A stretch of 64,000 bases of DNA. Origin: Providencia sneebia DSM 19967 (GTDB taxonomy: Bacteria; Pseudomonadota; Gammaproteobacteria; Enterobacterales; Enterobacteriaceae). Where the stretch lies: assembly GCF_000314895.2 (NCBI RefSeq), contig NZ_CM001773.1:663289-727288 (forward strand). The letters run 5' to 3'. Shown piece after piece: positions 26,950 through 40,232 of the stretch. The stretch's first letter is position 1, and each line of letters starts with the position of its first letter. The position numbers and the translations under genes are program-made. The notes beneath the pieces are model-generated. The model was given only the letters and a program-made list of their open reading frames with translations, did not search any database and had not been told where the DNA came from.

Positions 26950-28332
26950 TTACTTTTCGATAGGAAAGATTAAATTAAGAACAATTGCAGTCAGCCCACC
27001 TGCAGCAATACCTGAGGAAAAGAGGGTTCTTAGCCAATCAGGTGCAAATTGTAAGATTAAAGGTTGTTGTGAAACGCCTAACCCGACAGCGAGTGAGAGA
27101 GCAATAATCATAATGGCGCGGCGATTTAATGGCTCACGGGAAACGATACGCACACCTGATGCCGCGATAGTACCAAACATCACAATGGTTGCACCGCCCA
27201 GAACAGGCTCAGGTATTTGCTGTATAAAGCCTGCTACTGCTGGGAATAGCCCAAGCAAAACCAACAGCAATGCCACAATATAACCCACATAGCGGCTAGC
27301 AACTCCAGTAAGCTGAATGACGCCATTATTTTGGCCAAAACAGGAGTTTGGAAAAGTGTTAAATATAGCAGAAACCATAGAATTTAAGCCGTTAGCTAAC
27401 ACGCCGCCTTTAATCCGTTTCATGTAAATAGGCCCACGAACGGGTTGTTCTGAAACATCAGAAGTTGCAGTGATATCCCCAATGGTTTCTAGTGACGTGA
27501 CCATGAAAATAAGCATTAATGGGATCAGCAAATTCCAATCAAATGATAGACCATAATAAAAAGGTTCAGGGATTGTAATTAATGAATGCTCACCTTCAGT
27601 TGGCTGCGGGGTGGGTAACATATCCATCCACCACGCTGTAACATAGCCGACAGCCATTGCAATCACGAGTGATGCAACTCGAAGATAAGGATTTTTTTGG
27701 CGGTTAAGTAAGATAATAACGGCTAATACGACACCTGCAAGAATAAGGTAATCCGGTGAACCAAACGTTTTGTTTTCTATTGCGCTGTGTCCACCGCCAA
27801 TAGATGTTAGTCCCACTTGTATTAAAGATAAGCCGATAATCATGACAACAATACCGGAAACAAGAGGTGTAATAACACGGCGAGCTAAATGTAAAAAACG
27901 CGATAGAACAACTTCGGTGAGAGCGGCAACAAGTAGAGTACCAAATAATGCAGCCATCATTGAAGGGATATCCGCCCCACCTTGCTTAAGTGCAACTCCT
28001 CCCATAATGAGTGGTGCAACAAAGTTAAAACTGGTTCCTTGAATGGAAAGCAGGCCAGAGCCTATTGGACCCCAAGCACGGATTTGGATCAAAGAAGCAA
28101 TACCTGAAGCAAACAGCGACATACTGATAATGCGCTCTGTATCATGAGCAGGTAGCCCTAATGATTGGCAAATTAGCATCGCGGGTGTGATCACAGCGAC
28201 AAACATTGCCAAAAGGTGCTGACCTGCGGCAAACAGTGCTTGTGGCAAGGGTGGCTTATCTTCTAAACGATAAATAAGTTCACTTTGCGCTGTCGTTTCA
28301 GCGGTCTGTTTTTCAGATACGGGATGATTCAT
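26950..28332 (-). CDS. xanP: Xanthine permease
   Basis: Proton-driven xanthine uptake carrier of the NCS2 (NAT) family in the inner membrane. 460 residues (E. coli XanP 463) with about 14 hydrophobic segments. Family motifs visible are [12 protein letters not shown] near the first third, [14 protein letters not shown], and the NAT signature [21 protein letters not shown]. Neighbours gltS and yicH are the same as in E. coli. A 16-bp PurR-type operator lies 51 bp upstream, so repression by PurR with hypoxanthine or guanine is likely. Confidence 0.94.
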   Translation of the reverse strand: MNHPVSEKQTAETTAQSELIYRLEDKPPLPQALFAAGQHLLAMFVAVITPAMLICQSLGLPAHDTERIISMSLFASGIASLIQIRAWGPIGSGLLSIQGTSFNFVAPLIMGGVALKQGGADIPSMMAALFGTLLVAALTEVVLSRFLHLARRVITPLVSGIVVMIIGLSLIQVGLTSIGGGHSAIENKTFGSPDYLILAGVVLAVIILLNRQKNPYLRVASLVIAMAVGYVTAWWMDMLPTPQPTEGEHSLITIPEPFYYGLSFDWNLLIPLMLIFMVTSLETIGDITATSDVSEQPVRGPIYMKRIKGGVLANGLNSMVSAIFNTFPNSCFGQNNGVIQLTGVASRYVGYIVALLLVLLGLFPAVAGFIQQIPEPVLGGATIVMFGTIAASGVRIVSREPLNRRAIMIIALSLAVGLGVSQQPLILQFAPDWLRTLFSSGIAAGGLTAIVLNLIFPIEK

Positions 28333-28382
28333 TTTCTATTTCTCTGACAACAAAAAAAGCATTTTAAATAGATTAACGCAAA

Positions 28383-28398
28383 AAGCAATCGTTTGCGT
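28383..28398 (-). promoter_or_regulatory. PurR operator upstream of xanP
   Basis: AAGCAATCGTTTGCGT satisfies the PurR consensus ANGCAANCGNTTNCNT at every fixed position. It sits 51 bp before the xanP start codon, where it would overlap the promoter. Confidence 0.8.
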
Positions 28399-28565
28399 AA
28401 AAGTATTTATTCATTATTAGCTAAAATCGTCACACTTTTATATGTTTTAACTTGTATTGATTGCGAGTTTTTAATCTAATTTTGATGTTTTTACGCAAAG
28501 TGGTAAGAAATATTTAACATTCTATTGATTTATTTATAATTATTAATAACGCATGAGGTACGTGA

Positions 28566-29780
28566 ATGTATCATCTTGATGTCTACGGTACACTTGTCGC
28601 AGCAACTCTCGTTTTATTGCTAGGACGCAAATTAGTCAGAACTGTTCCTTTCCTTGAAAAATATACAATCCCAGAACCTGTTGCTGGTGGGCTGCTGGTT
28701 GCTTTTAGCTTATTGATTATAAAGCAAGTATTTAATTGGAGCTTATCTTTTGATTTGTCATTACAAGAACCTATGATGCTGGCATTTTTTGCAACGATAG
28801 GCTTGAACGCAAATTTAGCAAGTTTGAAAGCGGGCGGTAAGGCACTATTTGTCTTTATTTTTGTGGTTGTGGGTTTATTACTGGTACAAAACACAGTTGG
28901 TATTGCTTTAGCTAAATTTATGGATCTTGACCCTTTAATGGGGCTGCTAGCAGGTTCAATTACTTTATCGGGTGGACATGGTACGGGGGCTGCTTGGGGG
29001 AAAATCTTTACCGAAAGCTATGGTTTCCAGAGTGCGACTGAAGTTGCGATGGCTTGTGCCACATTTGGCTTAGTGCTTGGTGGATTAATCGGTGGGCCAG
29101 TTGCTCGTTTTTTAATCCGTAATATTCCAACGCCGGGTACAGGTAATGATGATAAAGAAGTTCCTACTGCATTTGAAAAGCCACAATCGGGGCGAATGAT
29201 CACTTCAATGGTACTTATTGAAACAATTGCGTTGATTGCAATTTGTTTAATGCTTGGTAGCTATATAGAAGAGTGGCTAGCGGGAACAATATTATCATTA
29301 CCGAAGTTTGTTTGTGTTCTATTTGTTGGTGTGATTTTAAGTAATGGGTTATCAGTTGTCGGGTTCTATCGTGTTTTTGATCGCGCAGTATCTGTTCTTG
29401 GTAACGTCAGCCTTTCATTATTCTTAGCTATGGCGTTGATGAGTTTGAAACTGTGGGAACTGGCTTCTTTGGCAATTCCTATGCTTGTTATTCTCGGTGT
29501 ACAAGCTTGTGTGATGGCAGCATACGCTATTTTTGTAACCTTTAGAGTGATGGGGAAAAACTATGATGCCGCAATACTTGCTGCGGGACACTGTGGCTTT
29601 GGTTTAGGAGCCACACCAACAGCGATAGCAAATATGCAAGCAGTCACTGAACGTTTTGGTCCATCACACCTTGCATTCTTAGTGGTGCCAATGGTTGGAG
29701 CATTCTTTATTGATATCGTGAATTCTCTTGTCATCAAACTCTATTTAATGTTGCCGATATTTCCAACGGTAGCGGGCTAA
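28566..29780 (+). CDS. gltS: Sodium/glutamate symporter GltS
   Basis: Sodium-coupled glutamate uptake in the inner membrane (ESS family). 404 residues, close to the 401 of E. coli, with two inverted five-helix repeats. LSGGHGTGAAWG is one pore-loop motif and AGHCGFGLGATPTAIANM the second. GAGG precedes the ATG. Divergent from xanP, as in E. coli, and convergent with recG. Confidence 0.95.
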   Translation: MYHLDVYGTLVAATLVLLLGRKLVRTVPFLEKYTIPEPVAGGLLVAFSLLIIKQVFNWSLSFDLSLQEPMMLAFFATIGLNANLASLKAGGKALFVFIFVVVGLLLVQNTVGIALAKFMDLDPLMGLLAGSITLSGGHGTGAAWGKIFTESYGFQSATEVAMACATFGLVLGGLIGGPVARFLIRNIPTPGTGNDDKEVPTAFEKPQSGRMITSMVLIETIALIAICLMLGSYIEEWLAGTILSLPKFVCVLFVGVILSNGLSVVGFYRVFDRAVSVLGNVSLSLFLAMALMSLKLWELASLAIPMLVILGVQACVMAAYAIFVTFRVMGKNYDAAILAAGHCGFGLGATPTAIANMQAVTERFGPSHLAFLVVPMVGAFFIDIVNSLVIKLYLMLPIFPTVAG

Positions 29781-29821
29781 TACATTGGTATAGAACAAAA
29801 TTCAACAAAGCGAAAACGGTA

Positions 29822-29851
29822 GCAATTGCCGCAAATTGTTGCGGCAATTGC
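29822..29851. terminator. Hairpin between convergent gltS and recG
   Basis: GCAATTGCCGCAA and TTGCGGCAATTGC pair perfectly over 13 bp around ATTG. No T run follows on either strand, so it may block 3' decay as much as terminate. Confidence 0.6.
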
Positions 29852-29888
29852 ATTGGTGAACTAAATAATAAGCGGCTTTCTCAATTAA

Positions 29889-31970
29889 TTATGCATGGCT
29901 ATATTGTTCTCGTTCTGGTAGCCACCTTTCAATAAGTTGCTTGGCATTATCAGGATAATGCTGCTGGATATGGCGAGCAATACGCTGTACTTCTTTTAAC
30001 ATATATTGATCTCGCAATAAATCTGCGACTTTAAATTCAGCATTCCCAGTTTGTCTGGTGCCTAATAGCTCCCCAGGCCCTCTTATTTCAAGATCTTTTT
30101 GAGCAATAATGAAGCCATCATTACTATCGCGCAGTACCTGTAAACGCTGTTTAGCGGTATGCGTTAAAGGTGTTTTGTAGAGAAGAACACAGTGAGATGC
30201 AATTGCACCACGGCCAACTCGTCCTCTTAATTGATGTAATTGAGCAAGCCCTAAACGTTCTGGATTATCAATAATCATCAAGCTGGCATTTGGAACATCG
30301 ACACCAACTTCAATCACAGTTGTAGCAACGAGTAGTTGGATCTCATTATTTTTAAAGGCTGACATAATGCTTTGTTTTTCAGCTGGTTTCATTCGACCAT
30401 GAACAAGACCAACTTTTAGTTCTGGCAGCGCTGCCGTAAGCTCTTCACAAGTGACCTCAGCTGCTTGCGCTTCAAGTAGCTCTGAATCTTCAATAAGTGT
30501 ACAAACCCAATAAGCTTGTCGCCCTTCATCAATACAGGCTTGTCTAACGCGTTCAATAATATCATTGCGCCTAGTATCAGGAATGGCAACTGTGGTAACG
30601 GGTGTACGACCTGGCGGCAATTCATCAATTATTGAAGTATCCATATCCGCATACGAGGTCATCGCTAATGTTCGCGGAATAGGTGTTGCAGTCATAATTA
30701 ACTGATGCGGATGGAAGCCTTGTTGCTCACCTTTTTCGCGTAATGCAAGGCGTTGATGTACCCCAAAACGGTGTTGCTCATCAATAATCACCAGTCCCAA
30801 TGCTTTAAAGCTGACTTGTTCTTGAAAGATTGCATGAGTACCCACCACCATATTGACATCACCATTAGCAATGGCTTCTTGCTGCTGCTGCCGAGCTTTT
30901 CCTTTTTGCTTACCGGCAAGCCAGCCAACAGTAATTCCAAGAGGTTCAAACCATTGCTTAAATGTACTTGCGTGTTGCTCAGCTAAAATTTCTGTTGGTG
31001 CCATTAAGGCAACTTGTTTACCATTTTCGATAGCAGAGAGTGCGGCAAGGGCAGAGACCAGGGTTTTACCAGAACCAACATCACCTTGAATTAGGCGCAT
31101 CATCGGTGCATCTTTTTTAAGATCCTGCTCTATCTCTGCGACTACACGCGTTTGTGCATTGGTCGGTGAAAAGGGAAGTTGAGCGAGCAATTGTGATTTT
31201 AGCTGACCATTTGATATAAGAGGTTGTGCATGGAGGCGTTCATTACCCGCTTTGAGTGCCAACATACTTAAATTGTGTGCGAGTAATTCTTCGAGTATTA
31301 ATCGTTTTTGGGCTGGATGCTGCCCTTTTTCCAATTCACTGAGATCAACATTCGCGGGCGGAGTATGTAATAAGCGAATTGCATCAGGAAGACTTATCAT
31401 TCCTTGGCTGAGTTCACTCGGTAAAAGTTCTTTTATTTGCCCACTTTCTAGCAAGATTAATGCTTGATCAATTAACTTACGCAAGGTTGCTTGTCTGACG
31501 CCTTCTGTTGTGGGATAAACCGGAGTCAGATCTTCTTGCAGTGTGATATCGAGTGTATTTTGAGATACCTTATATTCAGGATGAATGATTTCAGGACCTG
31601 TATTACCCCTACGAACTTCACCATAAGCAGTGACTTGTCGACCTTCGGCCAAGTTATTTTTCATCGCAGCCGTAAAATTGAAAAAGCGTAAGGTTAAATT
31701 ACCCGTTCCATCGGTAATTAAGCAGGTCATCATCTTTTTGCGGCCAAATACAACTTTGGTCTGGAGCACTTCACCAACTACGGTTGCTGTCGTACCGGGT
31801 AATAAATCTCGTATTTTATAAAGGCGTGTGTGATCTTCATAACGCAAAGGCAGATGTAAAAGTAAATCTTGAACAGTATTCAGGCCAATCTTGCTTAATT
31901 TTTCTGATTGACTCGCACCGACACCATGCAAAGTGGTCAGTGAAATGGTATCAAGCAGCCCGCTATTCAT
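29889..31970 (-). CDS. recG: ATP-dependent DNA helicase RecG
   Basis: Branch-migration helicase that regresses stalled forks and processes Holliday junctions. The 693 residues match E. coli length. The N-terminal wedge (OB) domain contains GTTATVVGEVL. Helicase motifs are I QGDVGSGKT, II IIDEQHRFG, III MTATPIPRTL, and VI HQLRGRVGRG. The C-terminal helices carry NAEFKVADLLRDQYML. Ten bases separate it from trmH upstream, and it is the end of the rpoZ-spoT-trmH-recG unit. Confidence 0.97.
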   Translation of the reverse strand: MNSGLLDTISLTTLHGVGASQSEKLSKIGLNTVQDLLLHLPLRYEDHTRLYKIRDLLPGTTATVVGEVLQTKVVFGRKKMMTCLITDGTGNLTLRFFNFTAAMKNNLAEGRQVTAYGEVRRGNTGPEIIHPEYKVSQNTLDITLQEDLTPVYPTTEGVRQATLRKLIDQALILLESGQIKELLPSELSQGMISLPDAIRLLHTPPANVDLSELEKGQHPAQKRLILEELLAHNLSMLALKAGNERLHAQPLISNGQLKSQLLAQLPFSPTNAQTRVVAEIEQDLKKDAPMMRLIQGDVGSGKTLVSALAALSAIENGKQVALMAPTEILAEQHASTFKQWFEPLGITVGWLAGKQKGKARQQQQEAIANGDVNMVVGTHAIFQEQVSFKALGLVIIDEQHRFGVHQRLALREKGEQQGFHPHQLIMTATPIPRTLAMTSYADMDTSIIDELPPGRTPVTTVAIPDTRRNDIIERVRQACIDEGRQAYWVCTLIEDSELLEAQAAEVTCEELTAALPELKVGLVHGRMKPAEKQSIMSAFKNNEIQLLVATTVIEVGVDVPNASLMIIDNPERLGLAQLHQLRGRVGRGAIASHCVLLYKTPLTHTAKQRLQVLRDSNDGFIIAQKDLEIRGPGELLGTRQTGNAEFKVADLLRDQYMLKEVQRIARHIQQHYPDNAKQLIERWLPEREQYSHA

Positions 31971-31980
31971 TCTTTGTTCC

Positions 31981-32694
31981 TTAACCTAGCTGTTGTTTTT
32001 TCATTTTCTCAGTTAACTGCATTTGCGCCCACCAAGCATCTTCTGCTTCAATTTGACCTTGCGAATTGATATAGGGACGCGCTAATCTTTTACGTTTGGC
32101 GACTTCAGCAAGGACAGGATAACCACCTTCAAATAGCCACTCTTGTTGTTCTTGCTCAGTGAGTAAACTTTGTTCTCGTGTATACATACCAGCAAGTTGT
32201 CTTTGGCGTTGAGCTTCATATAAGATCAAGGCAGAGGCGACAGAAACATTCAGGGATTGCACCATACCAACCATTGGAATAATGATATGTTGGTCTGCAA
32301 GTGCTAATGCTTGAGGTGAGATACCTTTTTTTTCTTGTCCCATCATAATACAAGTGGGTCGGGTGTAATCAATTTCACGAAAATCCACTGCATTATCAGA
32401 TAAGTTTGTTACAAGGATCTGCATGTTTTGTGATTTTAGCTGGGAAATTGCATCTTCAGTAGAATGGTGAGTCACCACTTTCACCCAGCTATTACAGCCT
32501 GCCGCTGAAGATACTGAGAGTTTGACATGTTGATCAGGCCAAATTGCATGAATTTGGTGAATACCGACGGCATCAGCACTCCGCACGATAGCGGAAACGT
32601 TATGAGGTTTATGAATTTCTTCGAGACAAATTGTTAGGTCTGGTTGCCGCATCGCCATCATTTGGCAAATGCGGCGATAGCGGCGTTCATTCAT
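31981..32694 (-). CDS. trmH: tRNA (guanosine-18-2'-O)-methyltransferase
   Basis: SPOUT-class enzyme that methylates G18 in the D-loop of tRNA. 237 residues (E. coli 229). SPOUT motifs are NVSAIVRSADAVG (1), CIMMGQEKKGIS (2) and PMVGMVQSLNVSVASALILYE (3), which form the knot and bind S-adenosylmethionine. Twelve bases after spoT and ten before recG, the usual operon. Confidence 0.96.
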   Translation of the reverse strand: MNERRYRRICQMMAMRQPDLTICLEEIHKPHNVSAIVRSADAVGIHQIHAIWPDQHVKLSVSSAAGCNSWVKVVTHHSTEDAISQLKSQNMQILVTNLSDNAVDFREIDYTRPTCIMMGQEKKGISPQALALADQHIIIPMVGMVQSLNVSVASALILYEAQRQRQLAGMYTREQSLLTEQEQQEWLFEGGYPVLAEVAKRKRLARPYINSQGQIEAEDAWWAQMQLTEKMKKQQLG

Positions 32695-32706
32695 AGTTAG
32701 TTCGTG

Positions 32707-34824
32707 TTAATTTCGATTTCGGCTAACACGTAATACATCAGGCATAATACGAATTTTACGCATGACGTTGGCTAACTGAACTCGGTTTTTGGTTGTAAGG
32801 CGGATAAAGGCACTATAAACGCGACCATCTTTCTCCTCAGTATTCATGCTTTGAATACTGGAGTTAGCATCATTAATCGCAGCAGTTAAATTTGCTAATG
32901 CCCCTTGGTGGTTAATCATGTCGACTTTGATTTCGGCAATAAAGTCAGTATCGGTGTCACTATCCCATTCAACAACCATGAATTTATCTGGCTCTTTTTG
33001 ATAGCCTCGAATATTACGACAAGATTCATGGTGGATAACTAAGCCTTTACCCGGGCTAATATGCGCAACGATAGGATCGCCAGGAATTGGACGGCAACAT
33101 TTCGCAAAAGTAATTAATACGCCATCAGCACCTTTAATGGAAAGTTTATTCGGCACATTTCCATTTTGTTCATTTTCTTCTGCCGTTGCAGTATTGCTTT
33201 GTAAATTGCGGGCGACAACAACACTCATTGCATTACCAAGCCCAATTTCTGCCAACAGGTCATCAATTGAGTTCAATTTCATGCGAGCTAATTCGATATC
33301 AATATTAGATTGCGGTATATCATTAAGTTTTTGTGTTGTACCCAAAGCATGATTCAATAAACGGCGACCTAAATTAATTGAGTCTTCACGTTTAAGGTTT
33401 TTCAATAATTGGCGTATTTTTGCACGAGCTTTCGAGCTAACAACAAAATTTAGCCAAGCGGCATTTGGTCTAGCACCTGGAGCCGTAATTATCTCAACTG
33501 TTTGCCCATTAGTAAGGGATTGAGAGAGTGGATAAGGTTGGCGATCAACTCGAGCACCGACACAAGCATGGCCGATATCAGTATGAACAGCATAAGCAAA
33601 ATCAACCGGCGTAGCGCCAGTTGGCAGTTCAACTATTATTCCTTCCGGAGTAAATACATAAATTTCATCAGGGAAGAGGTCAGATTTTACACTTTCGATA
33701 AATTCAAATGAGCTACCCGCGGTTTGTTGTAACTCAAGTAAACTTTGCATCCAACGTTGAGCGCGAACTTGAGCTGTCGTCCCTGATTCACCTTGCTCTT
33801 TATATGCCCAATGAGCTGCCACACCCATTTCAGCCATTTGATCCATATCTTCAGTACGGATTTGAACCTCAACTGGCACACCATGCGGACCAATCAATGA
33901 TGTATGCAATGATTGATAGCCGTTTGCTTTTGGAATGGCAATATAATCTTTGATACGACCGGGGCGTGGTTTATACAAATTATGCATTTGTCCCAAAACC
34001 CGATAACAAGTATCGACATCTTTCACAATAACCCTAAAGGCATAGATATCCATAATAGAATGGAAACGTTGCTCTTTTAGGTGCATTTTGCGGTAGATTG
34101 AGTAAAGGTGTTTTTCGCGACCACTAACTTTGCAGGGTATTCCCGCTTCAGTAAGACGGCCATCAATTTCAGAGAGGATCTTTTGAATCATCTCTTTACG
34201 GTTGCCTCGTGCAGCCTTGACGACTTCTTTAATCACGCGATAACGATTTGGATACAATGCTTCAAAACCAAGCTCTTCAAGCTCCGTTTTGATGTGATGA
34301 ATACCTAATCGGTGTGCAAGAGGGCTGTAAATTTCCAGTGTTTCTCTTGCGATGCGACGACGCTTATCTGGCCTTAATGAGCCAAGCGTGCGCATGTTAT
34401 GAGTGCGGTCTGCCAGTTTTATCAAAATGACGCGAATGTCTTTCACCATCGCCATAATCATTTTGCGAAAGTTTTCTGCTTGAGCCTCTTTTTTGTCACG
34501 GAAATTGAGTTTATCTAATTTAGATACACCTTCAACTAAACCCGCAACTGTGCTACCAAATAGCTCTTCTATATCTTGAAATGTCGCTGGAGTATCTTCA
34601 ATCACATCATGAAGTAGCGCAGCCATCAGTGTTTCATGATCCAAACGCATTTGAGCAAGAATGCAAGCTACAGCAACTGGGTGAGTAATATAAGGCTCAC
34701 CACTTGAACGGGTCTGACCTTCATGGGCATCCCGTGCGACAATATAGGCTTTTTTCAGTAATTCAATCTGATCTTCGGGAAGATATTTTTGAATAACTTG
34801 ATTTAGGCTTTCAAACAGATACAA
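32707..34824 (-). CDS. spoT: Bifunctional (p)ppGpp synthase/hydrolase SpoT
   Basis: Controls the stringent alarmone in response to carbon, iron or fatty-acid stress. 705 residues (E. coli 702). The HD hydrolase domain has AALLHDVIEDT near residue 70. The synthetase domain carries GRIKDYIAIPKANGYQSLHT. TGS is at IYVFTPEGIIVELPTGATPVDFAYA, the conserved CC region at FAKCCRPIPGDP, and an ACT domain closes the protein. Nineteen bases after rpoZ. Confidence 0.97.
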   Translation of the reverse strand: MYLFESLNQVIQKYLPEDQIELLKKAYIVARDAHEGQTRSSGEPYITHPVAVACILAQMRLDHETLMAALLHDVIEDTPATFQDIEELFGSTVAGLVEGVSKLDKLNFRDKKEAQAENFRKMIMAMVKDIRVILIKLADRTHNMRTLGSLRPDKRRRIARETLEIYSPLAHRLGIHHIKTELEELGFEALYPNRYRVIKEVVKAARGNRKEMIQKILSEIDGRLTEAGIPCKVSGREKHLYSIYRKMHLKEQRFHSIMDIYAFRVIVKDVDTCYRVLGQMHNLYKPRPGRIKDYIAIPKANGYQSLHTSLIGPHGVPVEVQIRTEDMDQMAEMGVAAHWAYKEQGESGTTAQVRAQRWMQSLLELQQTAGSSFEFIESVKSDLFPDEIYVFTPEGIIVELPTGATPVDFAYAVHTDIGHACVGARVDRQPYPLSQSLTNGQTVEIITAPGARPNAAWLNFVVSSKARAKIRQLLKNLKREDSINLGRRLLNHALGTTQKLNDIPQSNIDIELARMKLNSIDDLLAEIGLGNAMSVVVARNLQSNTATAEENEQNGNVPNKLSIKGADGVLITFAKCCRPIPGDPIVAHISPGKGLVIHHESCRNIRGYQKEPDKFMVVEWDSDTDTDFIAEIKVDMINHQGALANLTAAINDANSSIQSMNTEEKDGRVYSAFIRLTTKNRVQLANVMRKIRIMPDVLRVSRNRN

Positions 34825-34843
34825 GGCAGACCCACCTTAGCAA

Positions 34844-35119
34844 TTAGCGACGACCTTCAGCGATAGCAGAAACTGCCTGCATTTCAGCCGCTTCTTGTTC
34901 TTGTTGCTCTTGACGCTCACGTACATCCAGTATGTGACCGTTGATTAAACCTTCTTCTATTTCACGTAAAGCGATAACGGTGTATTTGTCGTTTTCTTCA
35001 GGAACTAAAGGATCTTTACCACCTGTTTGTAATTGACGAGCCCTACGAGCCGCAACCAGTACAAGGTCAAAACGGTTACCAATTTTTTCTACTGCATCTT
35101 GAACAGTTACGCGTGCCAT
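34844..35119 (-). CDS. rpoZ: RNA polymerase omega subunit
   Basis: Small subunit that stabilises the beta-prime subunit and takes part in ppGpp binding on RNA polymerase. The 91 residues equal the E. coli length. [20 protein letters not shown] and RARQL are the conserved core; the C-terminus is a Gln/Glu-rich tail. GGAG precedes the start by nine bases. Head of the rpoZ-spoT-trmH-recG unit. Confidence 0.97.
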   Translation of the reverse strand: MARVTVQDAVEKIGNRFDLVLVAARRARQLQTGGKDPLVPEENDKYTVIALREIEEGLINGHILDVRERQEQQEQEAAEMQAVSAIAEGRR

Positions 35120-35175
35120 AAGTGTGCTACTCCAAAGAAATAAAAAAATGACCTGATATGATACTGAAACTATTC

Positions 35176-37837
<2,662 letters not shown>

Positions 37838-37839
<2 letters not shown>

Positions 37840-37865
37840 GCCACCTTAAGGTAAGGCGGCTTTTA
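37838..37865 (+). terminator. ligB terminator
   Basis: AAGCCACCTTA pairs with TAAGGCGGCTT around AGG (one A-C mismatch), followed by TT. It overlaps the ligB stop codon and lies between convergent genes. Confidence 0.75.
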
Positions 37866-37869
37866 GCTA

Positions 37870-38502
37870 TTAATCTTGGTTTTCATAGTTAAAAATAGGT
37901 AGGCCTAAACGATAACGGATGGCGAGTAATCGAGCACTAAGCCCTATAACTAATGTAATAATAACCACAATGTCTTTTGGTAAAGGTGTATATAATAGCC
38001 CAATATAAAGCCATGCAGCGGCAAAAGATATGCCAGCATAGAGCTCTTTTTGGAAAACAAGAGGAATGGTATTACACAGCATATCACGCAGAACACCACC
38101 AAATACGCCTGTAATAACGGCAGCAATAGCCGCGATAACTGGGCTATATTCCATATCAAGTGCAATCTGTGCACCTAAAATGGAGAAAACAATTAAACCG
38201 ATTGCATCAAGGATGAGAAATAACCTACGCAAATGTTTCATCATTGGCGCTATCCAAATGGTAATAATGGCAGCGCCAGCGACAGTAAGAATATATTCAG
38301 GGTTTTTGACCCATCCTAAAGGATAGTGTCCAAGTAGAATATCACGGACAGAGCCACCACCAATGGCTGTCGCAGATGCAATAATGATAACGCCAAAGAC
38401 ATCCATTTTACGGCGGCCAGCCGCTAAGGCACCCGTCATGGCTTCAGCAGTAATACCGATAATATAAAGAACGCTTAGTAACATAATAATTCTATTCGAC
38501 AC
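37870..38502 (-). CDS. yicG: TRIC-type membrane protein YicG
   Basis: 210 residues, about seven transmembrane helices in two related halves ([17 protein letters not shown] and [17 protein letters not shown]), the duplicated UPF0126/TRIC unit with its paired GG(S/V)xRD motif. Family members are trimeric cation channels; physiological role in enterics is unsettled. Same neighbour (ligB) as in E. coli. Confidence 0.9.
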   Translation of the reverse strand: MSNRIIMLLSVLYIIGITAEAMTGALAAGRRKMDVFGVIIIASATAIGGGSVRDILLGHYPLGWVKNPEYILTVAGAAIITIWIAPMMKHLRRLFLILDAIGLIVFSILGAQIALDMEYSPVIAAIAAVITGVFGGVLRDMLCNTIPLVFQKELYAGISFAAAWLYIGLLYTPLPKDIVVIITLVIGLSARLLAIRYRLGLPIFNYENQD

Positions 38503-38628
38503 TAAAATGATTAATAAAGGGTAATATTACCTGAAGAAATTCTCGACTGAGATTTTCTAGTGCCCAGCAAAATGGATTAGTTAAAGTAATCCGATGGCAC
38601 ATATCAAAAGTCGTCAGAGGATACCAGA

Positions 38629-39939
38629 TTGAACAATAAATTACCTTATAAAGAAAGACAAATAACACATGATAAAAGATGTCATCAATTAACAAACATA
38701 AATGTCTGGACGCCAGACAGCTTATGGTTAGTTTATGATGTTCGCCCAAATGGGAGCTCTTTTACTGGCTTAACGATAGAAAAAATTCATGTGAATAATG
38801 GTAGTCAGTGTGAAATTTATCGTGCTAATAATGGCGCTCATGTTGGCGTGGTAACAGTAAGTACGGAAAACCCGCCTCGATACGCTTTTATACAGGGCCC
38901 TGAATACCCCGATGAACAGTGGCAATATGATTTCCATCACCGTAGAGGCGTGTATGTAAGTGATGATGCTCTAGGCATCGCACATCCTATTGATGCTATG
39001 AGGATTACCCCCCCTTTTATTGCTGGCGCGCTCAGAGGTGGAACACATGTTCACGTATTTAGCCCAGATAGTAAATGGCTTAGCTTTACCTATAATGACC
39101 ATGTTTTGCATGAAAAAGATATTCGATTAGACCAACGAAATGTCGCGATTGCAGTGCCTATAAAATCGGTTGATATTGAACCTAAAGGGCATGAACGTGA
39201 ATATAGTGGTGATTATTTTTGTTGTGTGATTACTCAAACATTCCTATTTCCAAAAATAGGGAGTGATGAAATAAGCAGAGCTTATGAAGAAGGCTGGGTT
39301 GGTCATGATGGATATATAAAACAAAATGGTGAGCGACAAAAAAGGGCTATTACATTTATGGGTGATACTCATGGTGCAAATAATGAAATTATTCCGGAAG
39401 TTTACCTTGTTGACCTTCCAGAAATAGAGGATGAATTCATGTTATCGGGTGAGTATCCTGTAGAAGGAACATCATCAAAGATGCCTTTCCCACCCAAAAA
39501 TATCCAACAGCGCCGTTTGACTTATACACATAACAGAAAATATCCAGGTCTTGCTAAACAGCCAAGGCATTGGCTGCGTACTTCTCCTGATGGCTCTGCA
39601 ATTGCATGTTTAATGAAAGATGATAATGGGATTGTGCAATTATACTTAGTCAAAACATGTACAGGAACATTAAAACAAGTCACTTATAGCGATAATTCAA
39701 TACAATCAGCATTTAGTTGGGATAGCCAAGGCCAACATATTAGCTTTATTTGTGATAATAGTGTGATGTTGTGCAATATAGAAACAGGTAAAACAGAACG
39801 GCTTACGATACGCAGTGACCTTCCACCTGTTGCAGATGCTGTTGTGTTTTCACCAGATGATAGTTTAGTTGCCTTTATGCGTGACATTGATGGATTTAGA
39901 CAGATCTATACAGTGGAAACGGGGTTGTTTTCTAAATAA
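38629..39939 (+). CDS. yidR: DUF3748 family protein YidR
   Basis: 436 residues with WD40/TolB-like propeller repeats visible as SPDSKWLSFTYN, SPDGSAIACLMKDD, DSQGQHISFICD and SPDDSLVAFMRD. The start is TTG at 38629 with AGAGG eight bases before it. The N-terminal ITHDKRCHQLTN and NVWTPDSLWLVYDVRP match YidR, and no in-frame ATG occurs until well inside the protein. No signal peptide. Function unknown; propeller repeats suggest a binding or enzymatic scaffold. Adjacent to yidQ as in E. coli. Confidence 0.88.
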   Translation: MNNKLPYKERQITHDKRCHQLTNINVWTPDSLWLVYDVRPNGSSFTGLTIEKIHVNNGSQCEIYRANNGAHVGVVTVSTENPPRYAFIQGPEYPDEQWQYDFHHRRGVYVSDDALGIAHPIDAMRITPPFIAGALRGGTHVHVFSPDSKWLSFTYNDHVLHEKDIRLDQRNVAIAVPIKSVDIEPKGHEREYSGDYFCCVITQTFLFPKIGSDEISRAYEEGWVGHDGYIKQNGERQKRAITFMGDTHGANNEIIPEVYLVDLPEIEDEFMLSGEYPVEGTSSKMPFPPKNIQQRRLTYTHNRKYPGLAKQPRHWLRTSPDGSAIACLMKDDNGIVQLYLVKTCTGTLKQVTYSDNSIQSAFSWDSQGQHISFICDNSVMLCNIETGKTERLTIRSDLPPVADAVVFSPDDSLVAFMRDIDGFRQIYTVETGLFSK

Positions 39940-40232
39940 TGACGACAATATAAGCATAAGATACTAACAAGATGATTTCAAAGGACATGAAATAAATGTT
40001 CTTGAAATTATTCGTTGGTAAATAATTTATGTAGAGGTTTAATCTAAATATTTTGTAACACTATTTTTGTTTGTTCATTTAAAATAGATTAATTAGGATA
40101 TTATTTATAGAGATAAGAATAAGTAAGAAAGGAAACTATATACATATCATTATTAAATAATGTCAAAAAATTTTTATTTAAATAAATGCTATTTTTTAAT
40201 TCAATATTTGATTGTCTCAAATGGATTTTTGG

